Notes under the pieces: model-generated
The model's database searches: none
Seen by the model: only the letters and a program-made list of their open reading frames with translations
What the model was told of the DNA's origin: nothing
Assembly: GCA_030639305.1 (NCBI GenBank)
Contig: DAOWCY010000095.1
Span: forward strand, 1-26,316
From: JAGLQA01 sp023135565
Lineage (GTDB): Bacteria > Acidobacteriota > Aminicenantia > UBA2199
Direction of reading: 5' to 3'
Length of the DNA stretch: 26,316 nt
Part shown: positions 13,284-21,319 of the stretch, one piece after another
Layout of the letters: each line of letters starts with the position of its first letter
Numbering within the stretch: the first letter of the stretch is position 1
Made by a program: the position numbers and the translations under genes

Positions 13284-14726
13284 TTATTCCAGGTAACCTA
13301 ATGCTTTCAGATGATCTATGGTTTCAGTGTCGATCTTCGTTTCCCCGGAGGCAAATTTCTTGCTGACAGAGGCTTTTATTATCTTTCGCAGCATCTTCTC
13401 AAAGTCGATACAGATTTGTCTATATTTTAAGTTTTTGTATAGGTCGTTTTTCTCCAGGGGGTCCTGTTTGAGATCGAAAAGCCTCCGGGCGCTAACGGCG
13501 TCCCAATTAACCCTGCCGGGTTTGTCCGGGTTATCCATGGTTATAATATATTTTAGATCGCCTACCCGGATCATTTTCCTTTCGATTCCCGGGAGGGAAA
13601 TGGCTTCGGAAATTAAGTATTTCCCGCCGGGACGGGATTTTAGCAGCGATTCTCCCTGGATAAAAGCTGGGGATTTGATTTTATAATAATCCAAAATTGT
13701 GGGCACCAGGTCTACCAGCGATACCGGCCGGTCTATGACTTTAGGTTTACCCTTTTTCGAGCCTTCGGGATATTTTATAATTATAGGGACGATTATGTAT
13801 TCCTCGTAATAATCTTTACCGTGGTAACCATAAAACTGTTTCGGATCATGTTCGGCAAAGTGTTCGCCATGATCGCTGGTGACAATAAACATCAGGTTAT
13901 CATACATGCCTAATTGTTTGGTTTTTTCTATAATCTCGCCGATTTTCCGGTCTACATAACGAATGCCGCTGTCGTATAAAGTCAGGCAGTCTTCTATATT
14001 ATATAGATTATTCTCTTTTAAAAATGTACGGAATTCCGCGAATTGCTTCCCGGCAATCCTGCCGGACCTGAAATTGTCGATAGCATCCCGCTTTTCCCGG
14101 CTGATTTTCCCTTCTTCTAAATAGTAACTATTGGAGTAAGGGGCGTGCACCATCCAGGTGTGAATAAACATAAAAAAATCCTCATCTTTACTCTTTTCCA
14201 ATTCCTTTAGTAATTTGTTAAAAAGCTTATCTTTTTCAAAAGGATCGCCGCCGAAATCCGTGTCGTACCCCCTGCTAAAGCCTAATGGACGCGGTAACAT
14301 GGCAAATTTTTTCGTCTTTATGTTAAAAGATTGCAAAATTTCGGGGATCATTTTTATGGCGGGATTAAGCTGCGCATACTTTTTGTCCTGGTTGGCCTGC
14401 CAGGCCCGGTTAATGCCGTGCCGGGAGGGCAGCGTCCCGGTTAACATTGTCATGTGGCTGGGCATGGTCCAGCAGCCGTTGGGATAGGCCTGCTTATAGT
14501 AAACGGCATCTTCGATTAATTTCGAGAGGTGGGGCGAAGTGTCCCGGGAATACCCATAAGAACTTAAATGATCGCCTCTTAAGGTATCCACGCTGATGAG
14601 TATGATTTGTGTTTTCCTGTTTATCTTTTCTCTGCCGCAGTTGATGAACAGCAGCGCAACAAATAAAATAATTACCGGCAAAAACAAAAAAACTTTTTTT
14701 ATTTGCCTTAGGTCTTTGTTTTTCAT
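13284..14726 (-). CDS. membrane-anchored sulfatase-fold hydrolase/transferase with Thr nucleophile site
   Basis: This 480-residue protein belongs to the alkaline phosphatase superfamily, sulfatase branch. It has one hydrophobic N-terminal segment (about 11-29) followed by Cys30. That Cys could be a lipoprotein site with a poor lipobox (F-I-N-C), or the segment could be a plain membrane anchor. Either places the enzyme outside the cytoplasmic membrane. Metal ligands are visible in SVDTLRGDH (Asp47) and TSDHGEHF (Asp285, His286). The nucleophile motif reads T87-M-P-S-H, whereas formylglycine sulfatases have C/S-x-P-S/A-R. A Thr at this place is found in lipoteichoic-acid-synthase-type phosphotransferases and in many uncharacterised 'sulfatases'. 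It could remove or transfer a group on the exported glycan. Its start overlaps the preceding sulfotransferase stop as ATGA. Confidence 0.8.
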   Translation of the reverse strand: MKNKDLRQIKKVFLFLPVIILFVALLFINCGREKINRKTQIILISVDTLRGDHLSSYGYSRDTSPHLSKLIEDAVYYKQAYPNGCWTMPSHMTMLTGTLPSRHGINRAWQANQDKKYAQLNPAIKMIPEILQSFNIKTKKFAMLPRPLGFSRGYDTDFGGDPFEKDKLFNKLLKELEKSKDEDFFMFIHTWMVHAPYSNSYYLEEGKISREKRDAIDNFRSGRIAGKQFAEFRTFLKENNLYNIEDCLTLYDSGIRYVDRKIGEIIEKTKQLGMYDNLMFIVTSDHGEHFAEHDPKQFYGYHGKDYYEEYIIVPIIIKYPEGSKKGKPKVIDRPVSLVDLVPTILDYYKIKSPAFIQGESLLKSRPGGKYLISEAISLPGIERKMIRVGDLKYIITMDNPDKPGRVNWDAVSARRLFDLKQDPLEKNDLYKNLKYRQICIDFEKMLRKIIKASVSKKFASGETKIDTETIDHLKALGYLE

Positions 14727-15619
14727 TTTGTCTCCTTATCTTGCCTTAAGATTTTTTCCGCGGCATCGAGCCACTCTTTCGTATACCTGTTGTTAAAAAT
14801 CCGGTGGAGCTGTTTTATCTGCGGGTAATACATTTTAGACAGGTAAGTCGAATATTTTCCGGGAATGTCTAACGCAATACCCACATTGGCTTTCATGTCC
14901 AATCCCTCTGCATAAATCTCTTCGGGGAAGTCTACACCGAGAAATGCAAACACTTTTTCCAAAAAAACCGCCGGCTCTTTTTCGATTTCTTCAAAAAAGC
15001 CGATAAAAATCTGCCCGGGAGAGAAATGTTTCTCTAAAACATTTATGCGGTCTATATAGTCGCTGTGGGATTTTATGAGGGGATTATTAAAATACTTATG
15101 TAATCTTTCCTCGGACAGTTGCTCCAGGTTATGCCCTTGTATTTTAAGCAGGTTCATCTTCACCTGGGACCAGGTCCTGAAAACCGGGCTGCGTAATATA
15201 TAAATAATTTTCACGTGGGGAAATTTCTTTGCAATGTGAGCCATACCCTTTTCGCGCAGCACCGAATAGAAAACAGAAAATTCACCGCTTATTTTACCGG
15301 GGTCCGGGGGAAATAAAGACATATACCAACGAAGACTACGGGGGGAGAAAAAATATTTCAAATACCAACCGAAATATTTTTTCCTGTCTCTTTTCTCATG
15401 GGGAAGGGAGGAAAACATCTTCTGTTTAAACAGTTTCCGCCAGTTCTTGTCTATCCAGTGTTTGGAGAATAGCCTTTTATACAGGTTGTTGGATCGATCG
15501 TTAAAGAAATTCAATTCTTTTATGGGGGGAGCCCATATTTGAGGGTGTTTCCTCATCTGCATATACAACCAGGTGGTGGCCGCTTTTTGAGCGCCGATAC
15601 ACAAAAAATCAGGTTTCAT
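14723..15619 (-). CDS. sulfotransferase, classical PF00685-type
   Basis: This 298-residue protein has the standard sulfotransferase landmarks: FLCIGAQKAATTWL with the phosphosulfate loop (Lys12), KELNFF at 34-39, and the 3'-phosphate segment YILRSPVFRTWSQ (Arg143, Ser151). It resembles heparan-sulfate-type and other glycan O-/N-sulfotransferases, so a sugar acceptor is likely. I place the start at the ATG at 15619, with AGGAG 4 nt upstream. The longer frame would begin with TTG at 15643, before that ribosome site. It is coupled by a 4-bp overlap to the sulfatase-fold gene, an arrangement that suggests the two act on the same glycan. Confidence 0.88.
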   Translation of the reverse strand: MKPDFLCIGAQKAATTWLYMQMRKHPQIWAPPIKELNFFNDRSNNLYKRLFSKHWIDKNWRKLFKQKMFSSLPHEKRDRKKYFGWYLKYFFSPRSLRWYMSLFPPDPGKISGEFSVFYSVLREKGMAHIAKKFPHVKIIYILRSPVFRTWSQVKMNLLKIQGHNLEQLSEERLHKYFNNPLIKSHSDYIDRINVLEKHFSPGQIFIGFFEEIEKEPAVFLEKVFAFLGVDFPEEIYAEGLDMKANVGIALDIPGKYSTYLSKMYYPQIKQLHRIFNNRYTKEWLDAAEKILRQDKETK

Positions 15620-15647
15620 GGTTCTCCTGCCGTTTTTTTTCAATTTT

Positions 15648-15812
15648 GCCTCCGGGGGTGCGGTGCACCCAGCCTCTTAGCCTCCGGCGGCCCTGCCGGG
15701 GGCTAAACTTTTGAAAAAGTTTAATCAAAACTTTTTATAATTTAGAATCAAAAGCGCTCACACGCTGCCCTTTGCGGCGAAGCCGCTTATCGCCCCCCCG
15801 TGCGCACGGGGT
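15648..15812 (+). repeat. composite hairpin repeat, copy R6, overlapping a gene end
   Basis: The copy has GCCTCCGG at 15648, the GGGTGC-GGT-GCACCC hairpin at 15654-15668, a second GCCTCCGGCGGCCCTGCCGG at 15680-15699, and the A/T hairpin AAACTTTTGAAAAAGTTT at 15705-15722. It then has TATAATTTAGAAT, the hairpin GCGGC-GAA-GCCGC near 15774-15786, and CCCCGTGCGCACGGGG ending near 15811. The last 78 bp are coding sequence of the neighbouring methyltransferase gene. Confidence 0.85.
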
Positions 15813-16721
15813 TTTAAAGTTTAAGTCTAAAAAAGACTCGATATAGACGGGATACCCCATTTCTTTGCGGTGCTTGTCTACATTACTTGTGTCGATAAAA
15901 TATACCCCGTGATTTCCCCAGGGAGCTGTATAGTACGTAATTCGCGAGGGTTCTACGCCGATAAAGCCTAAAAAATCCTCCATCAGTTGGCGGGAGGCAT
16001 GCCAGGCATGATACTGTATTTTTTGGGTTTTTTTGTCCCTGCCGATATGGAACCGTAAACCGTAGGGGTCCGAATGCGCTCCCCCGGAATCTATGATGAC
16101 CAGCTCTTTCGATAGATTAATCGACCGCAGCAGGCCGTAAAAAAAAGTGACAAAATGGATATGGACCGCACTCATAAATACGATATCATGGCGAGGTATC
16201 GTTAAATCGAGCATTATATCCGAATTGAGAAATTCCACATTCCCGGTTCCCAATATATCCCGGGCCCATACAGCGGGATCAAAATATCTCTTTACTACTT
16301 CGACCCCGGTAACCGATTCCGCGCCCATTTCGGCAAACCGGAATGAAAAAAAACCGTTATTGCTGCCGACTTCTAATACAGTTTTACCTTTTATATCCGG
16401 TAGAAGCGGTTCTAAATACAGCCATTTGGCGATGGGGCGAATGATTGCCGACTCATCTAAAGACAACCGGCCTCCTAACGTATTAATTACATCACCAGGA
16501 TGATTGATAAGACTATGATCTGAAGTCGATGTAATATTATGTTCGGGAAAATCTATTCGTTGGAACCAGCCATTGAATGCCCCTAAACCTTTCGCGAAGT
16601 CGGATTTAAGCGCTTCCCTGACAGCGGGTGAATCGTCTTTTTTAAGAATTTCTTTTAATTGGCCGGCTGCTTCATCTGCGAATTCGTCTGAGCAGAGCGG
16701 CAATTCCTTGCTTTGTAACAT
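15735..16721 (-). CDS. class I SAM-dependent methyltransferase
   Basis: This Rossmann methyltransferase has 328 residues from the ATG at 16721 (GAGGTG just upstream; the in-frame TTG at 16733 lies in that site). SAM motif I is KTVLEVGSNNGFFSFRFAEMG (about 113-133), followed by VTGVEVVKRY with the acidic residue that binds the SAM ribose. The leader GAFNGWFQRIDFPEHNI recalls the CmoB/DUF1698-like branch, but a role in glycan O-methylation fits the context better. The last 25 residues (from TPCARGG to the end) are encoded entirely by repeat R6, so the natural end of the protein was probably replaced when the repeat arrived. The next gene upstream is another methyltransferase of similar size. 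Confidence 0.75.
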   Translation of the reverse strand: MLQSKELPLCSDEFADEAAGQLKEILKKDDSPAVREALKSDFAKGLGAFNGWFQRIDFPEHNITSTSDHSLINHPGDVINTLGGRLSLDESAIIRPIAKWLYLEPLLPDIKGKTVLEVGSNNGFFSFRFAEMGAESVTGVEVVKRYFDPAVWARDILGTGNVEFLNSDIMLDLTIPRHDIVFMSAVHIHFVTFFYGLLRSINLSKELVIIDSGGAHSDPYGLRFHIGRDKKTQKIQYHAWHASRQLMEDFLGFIGVEPSRITYYTAPWGNHGVYFIDTSNVDKHRKEMGYPVYIESFLDLNFKTPCARGGDKRLRRKGQRVSAFDSKL

Positions 16722-16767
16722 GGTACACCTCAAATTTTAAATAGTTAAACAAACCGGGCTGTCGAAT

Positions 16768-17742
16768 CTAACACTTATCGTGCAGTTTTAGAATCAAACG
16801 ATCCTCGGTAACCGGGAATGGGCTGCCGGAATTTATTGTTTTGTAAATATCACATGTTTTTATATCGTCACGTAAGACAAGTTCCTTAGTGTTCCTATGG
16901 TATGGAACCGGCTCTTTTTCGTTTCCTTCCGTAAGATCATAACGCACAATCGAATTATGATCATAATTCCAGGTAGACTTACCCATTATACTCTCATTAT
17001 CCGCCGCCGGTTCACTATCGACTGCTCTACACACAACTCCCAACCGGATAAGATTTCGAAATCCCCGATTCTCCTGGGGTAAGTAAACGCAGTCCAGGGG
17101 CTCCATCCGGAAGAAACGACAGAAGTAATCTAAAAGCGGCGCGGATATAAACCAGGTATCCGTCCAATCATATATATATTTATCCCCGGTGAAGTTGTAC
17201 TGCATTGTGAAACCGGGATCGTTTACGGCTGCGGTTTCGATGATCATCAACCCGCCTTTTCGCAGGCACGACCTTGCCGTTGCCAGGACATGAACCGGGG
17301 AGTAAACATGATAAAGAACCCCACTTAATACGATTAGATCGAAACCGAACCGATACGGCCTACCCCCAACAGCCTCGAGCCGGCTTTTATTTAACAAAAA
17401 ATCTAACGTATTGTGCAGAGCGATATTTCCAAAATATTGGAAATCAACCTCATAAGCCGATTTCAAAAGAGGCATTTTGTGTGCACGGTTGTCGCCGTCT
17501 ACAGCAATCACATCCGCTGCCCCCCGGCGCTTTAGCAGGATTGTGGCCACTGCTTCCATGGCGCCGATATCGAGGCAGCGCAGCCCCTTAACTTCGCATC
17601 TACGAATTAATTCCCGGGTCAATGCAATATTTCTAAGCATGTGACCGGACGTAAATACGCCGGGGTACAACTCGATGGTGGAATACCAGGGGGAGAGTCT
17701 TTCGATCTCATTTTTTACACTTTTTTTTTCATGTTTAAACAT
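16768..17742 (-). CDS. class I SAM-dependent methyltransferase (CmoB-like)
   Basis: This 324-residue protein has the early segment LSPWYSTIELYPGVFTSG, typical of CmoB/DUF1698-like methyltransferases. The SAM-binding strand is LRCLDIGAMEAVATILLKRRG (54-74), with motif I reading D-x-G-x-x-E-A instead of the usual D-x-G-x-G-x-G, and it continues VIAVDGDN. The later motif FDLIVLSGVLYHVYSP is typical of active small-molecule methyltransferases. O-methylation of a sugar is a reasonable inference; tRNA modification is less likely in this setting. The start is 4 bp after the TGA of the preceding sulfotransferase and the Shine-Dalgarno is weak, which implies coupling. Confidence 0.72.
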   Translation of the reverse strand: MFKHEKKSVKNEIERLSPWYSTIELYPGVFTSGHMLRNIALTRELIRRCEVKGLRCLDIGAMEAVATILLKRRGAADVIAVDGDNRAHKMPLLKSAYEVDFQYFGNIALHNTLDFLLNKSRLEAVGGRPYRFGFDLIVLSGVLYHVYSPVHVLATARSCLRKGGLMIIETAAVNDPGFTMQYNFTGDKYIYDWTDTWFISAPLLDYFCRFFRMEPLDCVYLPQENRGFRNLIRLGVVCRAVDSEPAADNESIMGKSTWNYDHNSIVRYDLTEGNEKEPVPYHRNTKELVLRDDIKTCDIYKTINSGSPFPVTEDRLILKLHDKC

Positions 17743-17746
17743 ATTA

Positions 17747-18577
17747 TCACGCCCATAACTGTCTTGAAATTTTATTTTTTATTACATCGACTACGTCTTC
17801 ATAATTTTCGATGACTTCGTCGATTTTTTTCGTGTTTTGTTTCTTAAACTTTGTTCTTATGATGCATTTTTTTTCACCCAGGAAAGGAAAAATTTTCGTG
17901 TCGAACTCATGCTGCGCATCTATTAAAATGTCTTCATAAGCCATTACTATCGAGCGCGCCCTGATAATCGGGCAATTGAAAAACCTGCTGTAGGCTTTTT
18001 GAGTAGTAAGGCAAAACTCCTTATAATCATCCGGCCTAATAATGATCTTTTCATTATAAGGCTCATTTATCCATTTCCCTGTTTCCTGGGCAAGCATTAA
18101 GGACACATATTGTTCGATAAGAGATTTTCTATAAATAACTATATATTTCGCATCCGGGAAAATTTTCTGTATATCTTCTATTTCAATACCGAAAAACTGC
18201 AGCTGCTCAGAAAAAAACTTTACCCCACGTATGCTGCCCTTTATATTATTTATCGTATATTTAATATGAGCAAGGGCTTTTCTTTTTGAAGATTCACGAG
18301 GAATTCCAATCGCTGTCCTAGCATTCAAAACTTCATGCATACACCCGATATTCTCAGTGTTATTTAAGTAATCGACTAAAATAGTACTCCCGGTTCGCGG
18401 GGTTGCCAAAACAAAAAAAGGCGAAAACTCTTTTTCCCGGAATATTTTGGAGTAATAATTCCAGGTTATTTTCGACCTGTTTTCAAAGCGATCCACGAAA
18501 AGGTTTTCCAATTCATTTTTTTTATCACCCTTTTTTAAAATTTTGTAGAACAGGAAGCGGCTTATATTATTAAACAT
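17747..18577 (-). CDS. sulfotransferase, Stf0/NodH-like
   Basis: This 276-residue protein has the phosphosulfate loop LATPRTGSTILVDYL (57-71) and a putative 3'-phosphate segment YRKSLIEQYVS (Arg150, Ser159). It has the pattern of Stf0/NodH-type sulfotransferases that act on glycolipids or lipochitin signals. The segment NIGCMHEVLNARTAIGIP after the loop fits that group, where a conserved E-x-L follows the first motif. The acceptor is unknown. The gene is more AT-rich and Asn/Lys/Ile-rich than its neighbours, as is the NKWYS-type gene at 3173-4138, which hints at separate acquisition. AAGGAG lies 5 nt before the ATG. Confidence 0.8.
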   Translation of the reverse strand: MFNNISRFLFYKILKKGDKKNELENLFVDRFENRSKITWNYYSKIFREKEFSPFFVLATPRTGSTILVDYLNNTENIGCMHEVLNARTAIGIPRESSKRKALAHIKYTINNIKGSIRGVKFFSEQLQFFGIEIEDIQKIFPDAKYIVIYRKSLIEQYVSLMLAQETGKWINEPYNEKIIIRPDDYKEFCLTTQKAYSRFFNCPIIRARSIVMAYEDILIDAQHEFDTKIFPFLGEKKCIIRTKFKKQNTKKIDEVIENYEDVVDVIKNKISRQLWA

Positions 18578-18605
18578 TTTTACTCCTTCTTACATGCTGC
18601 GCTAC

Positions 18606-19352
18606 TTACTTAAGTTCTACCAATGTCAAACAAGTATAGGTGGGGAAAACAAAATAGTTCTTAATCAATTCCTTCGCGCTGTAGGTGTCTTTTGACGAAT
18701 AGGTATAGGTATAGGTATAAACCCGGTCCTTTAACCGCCATGAAATAGTATCCCCTTCTTTCAACTCTTTGTCGAAAATCATGCTTATGGTGGGAAAGGG
18801 GGGTATCCCGACTCTATCTACCTGGTCTGCAGGCACATTGTCATCGAAAACTAACCGCTTAAAGCCTCTTTCATAGGCTTCCCTTACCCGCTTTGCCTGG
18901 TTGATGTGGTCATCGAAAAATACCAGCCCTTTTTCGTGGTTCTTATTCACGATGTCCCACCGCATCCAATCCTGCTCATGGTAAAAGATGGTATCGTCTT
19001 TATGTTCCAGTCTTTTCAAATTAATATCGAAAGAGTGAATTTCCGCGGTGGGGCATGCCTGACGCAGCAGCCATGATGTCTGCCCTCTCCAGGTGCCGCT
19101 TTCAACGATAAGTCCGGGTTCCAGTATCCGAGCGGTAAGAAATAGCCAATAGTTCGGCGCCAAACCACCGCCGCCGGTGTTATCTTCTACCGGCCTTTTG
19201 GGGAAAACCTCGATAAAATCCCGGGTGAAATTCTCGATTTTCTCCCTGCTTAAATCGAAAAAACGATGCCGGTTAGCGCTGCAATAATTAATAAAAACAT
19301 TTTGAATTTCCTTTATTTCAGCTTCTAATCCTGTTTTTTTTTCTTTTTGCAT
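18606..19352 (-). CDS. class I methyltransferase-like protein
   Basis: This 248-residue protein starts at the ATG at 19352 (AGGAG 5 nt upstream; an in-frame GTG at 19379 would overlap the previous gene and lacks a site). A predicted helical start precedes the Rossmann core. That core has GLIVESGTWRGQTSWLLRQA (80-99) as motif I, then IHSFDINLKR, then GLVFFDDHINQAKR. This order resembles the cephalosporin hydroxylase/TylF-type methyltransferase-like proteins common in glycan loci. Near the end, YTYTYTY is encoded by three copies of a 6-bp unit. It may methylate a sugar. The fold is clear, the reaction is not. Confidence 0.65.
   Translation of the reverse strand: MQKEKKTGLEAEIKEIQNVFINYCSANRHRFFDLSREKIENFTRDFIEVFPKRPVEDNTGGGGLAPNYWLFLTARILEPGLIVESGTWRGQTSWLLRQACPTAEIHSFDINLKRLEHKDDTIFYHEQDWMRWDIVNKNHEKGLVFFDDHINQAKRVREAYERGFKRLVFDDNVPADQVDRVGIPPFPTISMIFDKELKEGDTISWRLKDRVYTYTYTYSSKDTYSAKELIKNYFVFPTYTCLTLVELK
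18701..18718. repeat. 6-bp tandem repeat (AGGTAT x3) in coding sequence
   Basis: Three perfect units encode alternating Tyr-Thr in the methyltransferase-like gene at 18606-19352. The unit length keeps the frame. Confidence 0.7.
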
Positions 19353-19375
19353 AAGGGCTCCTAAATAAAAAGCTT

Positions 19376-20125
19376 TCACACACCGGGGGCCGCCTCTAAC
19401 TGCCGCCGGAACATGCGCCGGGCATAATCGTACAATTCTATATCGAGAGCATTGTACTGCTCGAGCACAGACAGCGTCTCCCGGTCGAGGCTCTCTTTTT
19501 CCGGCCGGTTCCCGGCCACATTACGGCGGTCATAAGCGGGAATTTCCCAACCGAATTTTTTATTTATCAGGTCTAAATAAGCTTCGAATTCTTCCGAAAT
19601 ACCCACTGCGGCAAAAGTTTCCAGGTTCTTTTTGGCCTGTTCCAGCATGGCTGCACTGCATTCCCCGAACCCCGCGCCCCAGCCTACCCCGGCCAAAATC
19701 CGGGTCTGGCCGTTGTCTAATTCGATGCTCAACTTATTTTCTACATATTCTTTTAAGGTTAAGCTTTTCTCTTTTTTCCCGGCGACTGCTTTGTGCAGGT
19801 AATGATTTTCCCGGCGCAGCACGTCATAATAATGACTGACCACCCGTTCGCAGGGATCCCGCAGCAGCGTCAAATAAGCGGCGGGCCGGGCAGTGTAATA
19901 TTTGTGCACCCCATAAGCATAATGCCCGGCAAAACATTTTATTTTCTCCTGCTCCCGGCGGGGCATCTCCTGGAGCAGCCGGATCAACTCCCCGGTGCCG
20001 TGCTCATAAAAAATGATTAACTCTTCGGGCAGATATTCCTTTTTGATGATCTCTTCGGTCAACGTGGTACCGGCGCACTTGGGGATGTGTAAAAAAAAGA
20101 TCGTTTGTTCGATAGATTCTTTCAT
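19376..20125 (-). CDS. sulfotransferase, Sulfotransfer_2-type (HS2ST-like)
   Basis: This 249-residue protein begins with IFFLHIPKCAGTTLTEEI (residues 9-26), the hallmark of the PF03567 family that includes heparan sulfate 2-O-sulfotransferase and bacterial relatives. The family 3'-phosphate motif LLRDPCERVVSHYY follows at 87-100 (Arg89, Ser97). FAGHYAYG lies between them, as expected. It should sulfate an O-position of a polysaccharide using PAPS. Length is normal for bacterial members. AAAGG precedes the ATG, and the stop at 19376 lies 23 bp before the next start. It is one of five recognisably different sulfotransferase groups in this window. Confidence 0.87.
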   Translation of the reverse strand: MKESIEQTIFFLHIPKCAGTTLTEEIIKKEYLPEELIIFYEHGTGELIRLLQEMPRREQEKIKCFAGHYAYGVHKYYTARPAAYLTLLRDPCERVVSHYYDVLRRENHYLHKAVAGKKEKSLTLKEYVENKLSIELDNGQTRILAGVGWGAGFGECSAAMLEQAKKNLETFAAVGISEEFEAYLDLINKKFGWEIPAYDRRNVAGNRPEKESLDRETLSVLEQYNALDIELYDYARRMFRRQLEAAPGV

Positions 20126-20212
20126 TTTTTTGCCTTTGCTCTACTGATCCGTGAAAGTCTTGTTTTTTCGCGAAGATTTTCTAAAAAAGAAGAAATCTTT
20201 TCGTCCACGTTC

Positions 20213-20236
20213 ATAGGCTGCGGGCACGCGCCCGCC
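20213..20236. repeat. GC hairpin of the repeat family in an intergenic gap
   Basis: GCGGGC-ACGC-GCCCGC at 20220-20235, preceded by AGGCT, resembles AGGCTGCGGAC-GCC-GTCCGC at 23539-23559. Both arms are changed so that pairing is kept. It lies just past the stop of the methyltransferase gene at 20253. No U-run follows on the minus strand, so it is not called a terminator. Confidence 0.55.
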
Positions 20237-20252
20237 TTTGCAGGTTACTCGG

Positions 20253-21158
20253 TTACTGTTTGATCACCAGCCCCTGCTCTTTGCCTGTCCGTATTATTTT
20301 CTCCGCTTTATTTTCGAAAAATAAATCCGCCATGGGTTTTCCCCAATTACGGTTACAACCGTGGGTATAATTATCGATCAAGAGTATACCGCCCGGGACC
20401 ATCTTAGGATAAATATGCCGTAACACCTCCGGGACAGCATAAGCATCGTAAAAACAAAAACTTATCTTAGATATATCCAGGTTTTTCACCTGTTCCTCGA
20501 ATTGACCTTGCAGTATAACGACATTGGGAAAAGGTTTTAAATGACCGCGCACGGTTTCCAGGGAAAGTTCGGGTAGATAGGGGGTACTCTTGAACCTGTC
20601 TATAGTGTATATGGTTTTATTTATATTATTACGTTTTACGGTGTCCGCGATTAAATATGTGGAGCCGCCGTAACCGGTTCCCAGTTCAAGAATTTCCCCT
20701 GATAAGTTTGCGGTGGTTTTTACACAATCGATTAACCTTACCGCGGAATCATGCGGAACAGCAAACTCCATGGGGAGATTATTTCTGACATTTATGTATT
20801 CGAAATCATACTCCTGGGGCAGGTAATAGGAATGTTTATACCTGATTTGCATTCCATCTAATAAATCAATATTTTTCCTGTACATTATTTGATATATCGC
20901 ATCGAGATAATCATATTGCCTTTTCTCGTCCACGATTATAACATTTAAATTCGGGTCTCTTTCAAAATCTTCCATGGAGATAATCCTAACTGCCTTATGT
21001 TTCGACCCGGCGCTTTTATCGAAACTTACGATATCTCTAAATTTCCCGGGAAATTTCGCTGTTAACTTTTTTGCAATGTCGTTGTAACCGAACAAAGTTA
21101 CAGCGCCTTTAAAAGAATTGCTGAAACCGATAAAAATTTCTAAATCATCTTCGGCCAT
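20253..21158 (-). CDS. class I SAM-dependent methyltransferase-like protein
   Basis: In this 301-residue protein, residues 1-100 are a separate alpha/beta region of unknown function. The Rossmann core follows, with motif I EILELGTGYGGSTYLIADTV (155-174), IYTIDRFK, FCFYDAYAVPEVL and the strand GGILLIDNYTHG (257-267). The D-A-Y and I-D-N-Y pattern resembles the TylF/MycF group of metal-dependent sugar O-methyltransferases, in which Asp residues bind Mg, so methylation of a sugar hydroxyl is a good guess. AAGGAGG lies 4 nt before the ATG, the strongest ribosome site in the window. Hairpin repeats lie on both sides of the gene. Confidence 0.72.
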   Translation of the reverse strand: MAEDDLEIFIGFSNSFKGAVTLFGYNDIAKKLTAKFPGKFRDIVSFDKSAGSKHKAVRIISMEDFERDPNLNVIIVDEKRQYDYLDAIYQIMYRKNIDLLDGMQIRYKHSYYLPQEYDFEYINVRNNLPMEFAVPHDSAVRLIDCVKTTANLSGEILELGTGYGGSTYLIADTVKRNNINKTIYTIDRFKSTPYLPELSLETVRGHLKPFPNVVILQGQFEEQVKNLDISKISFCFYDAYAVPEVLRHIYPKMVPGGILLIDNYTHGCNRNWGKPMADLFFENKAEKIIRTGKEQGLVIKQ

Positions 21159-21182
21159 ATGGCCTCCTTAATACCCAAAAGA

Positions 21183-21319
21183 CTGCTGCCGGGCTTGCCT
21201 GGGGCAGCCAACTTTTTACTGATACTTCGTAAAAGTTTGCTAAAAACACAAACTTTTAGGGGCAGCCTAATCGGACATGTAATATCCAGGCCCCTCATAG
21301 GGTGCGGACGCCGTCCGCT
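21183..21319 (+). repeat. composite hairpin repeat, copy R7
   Basis: The copy holds a TGCCGGG...GCAGCC block and an A/T stem ACTTTTTAC/GTAAAAGT near 21211-21236. A 34-bp unit follows at 21286-21319, ending in GCGGAC-GCC-GTCCGC, immediately next to the stop codon of the GT4 gene (21320-21322). The 34-bp unit is shared with 23528-23561, differing at two positions. Confidence 0.7.

Noticed and set aside
13284..14726. Calling the enzyme a formylglycine sulfatase
   Set aside because: The nucleophile position is Thr and the following Arg is His, so only the fold and not sulfatase chemistry can be claimed.
20140..20195. Terminator after the methyltransferase gene at 20253
   Set aside because: An AAGATTT/AAATCTT stem is present, but it is A/T-only with a bulge and lacks a proper U-tract.
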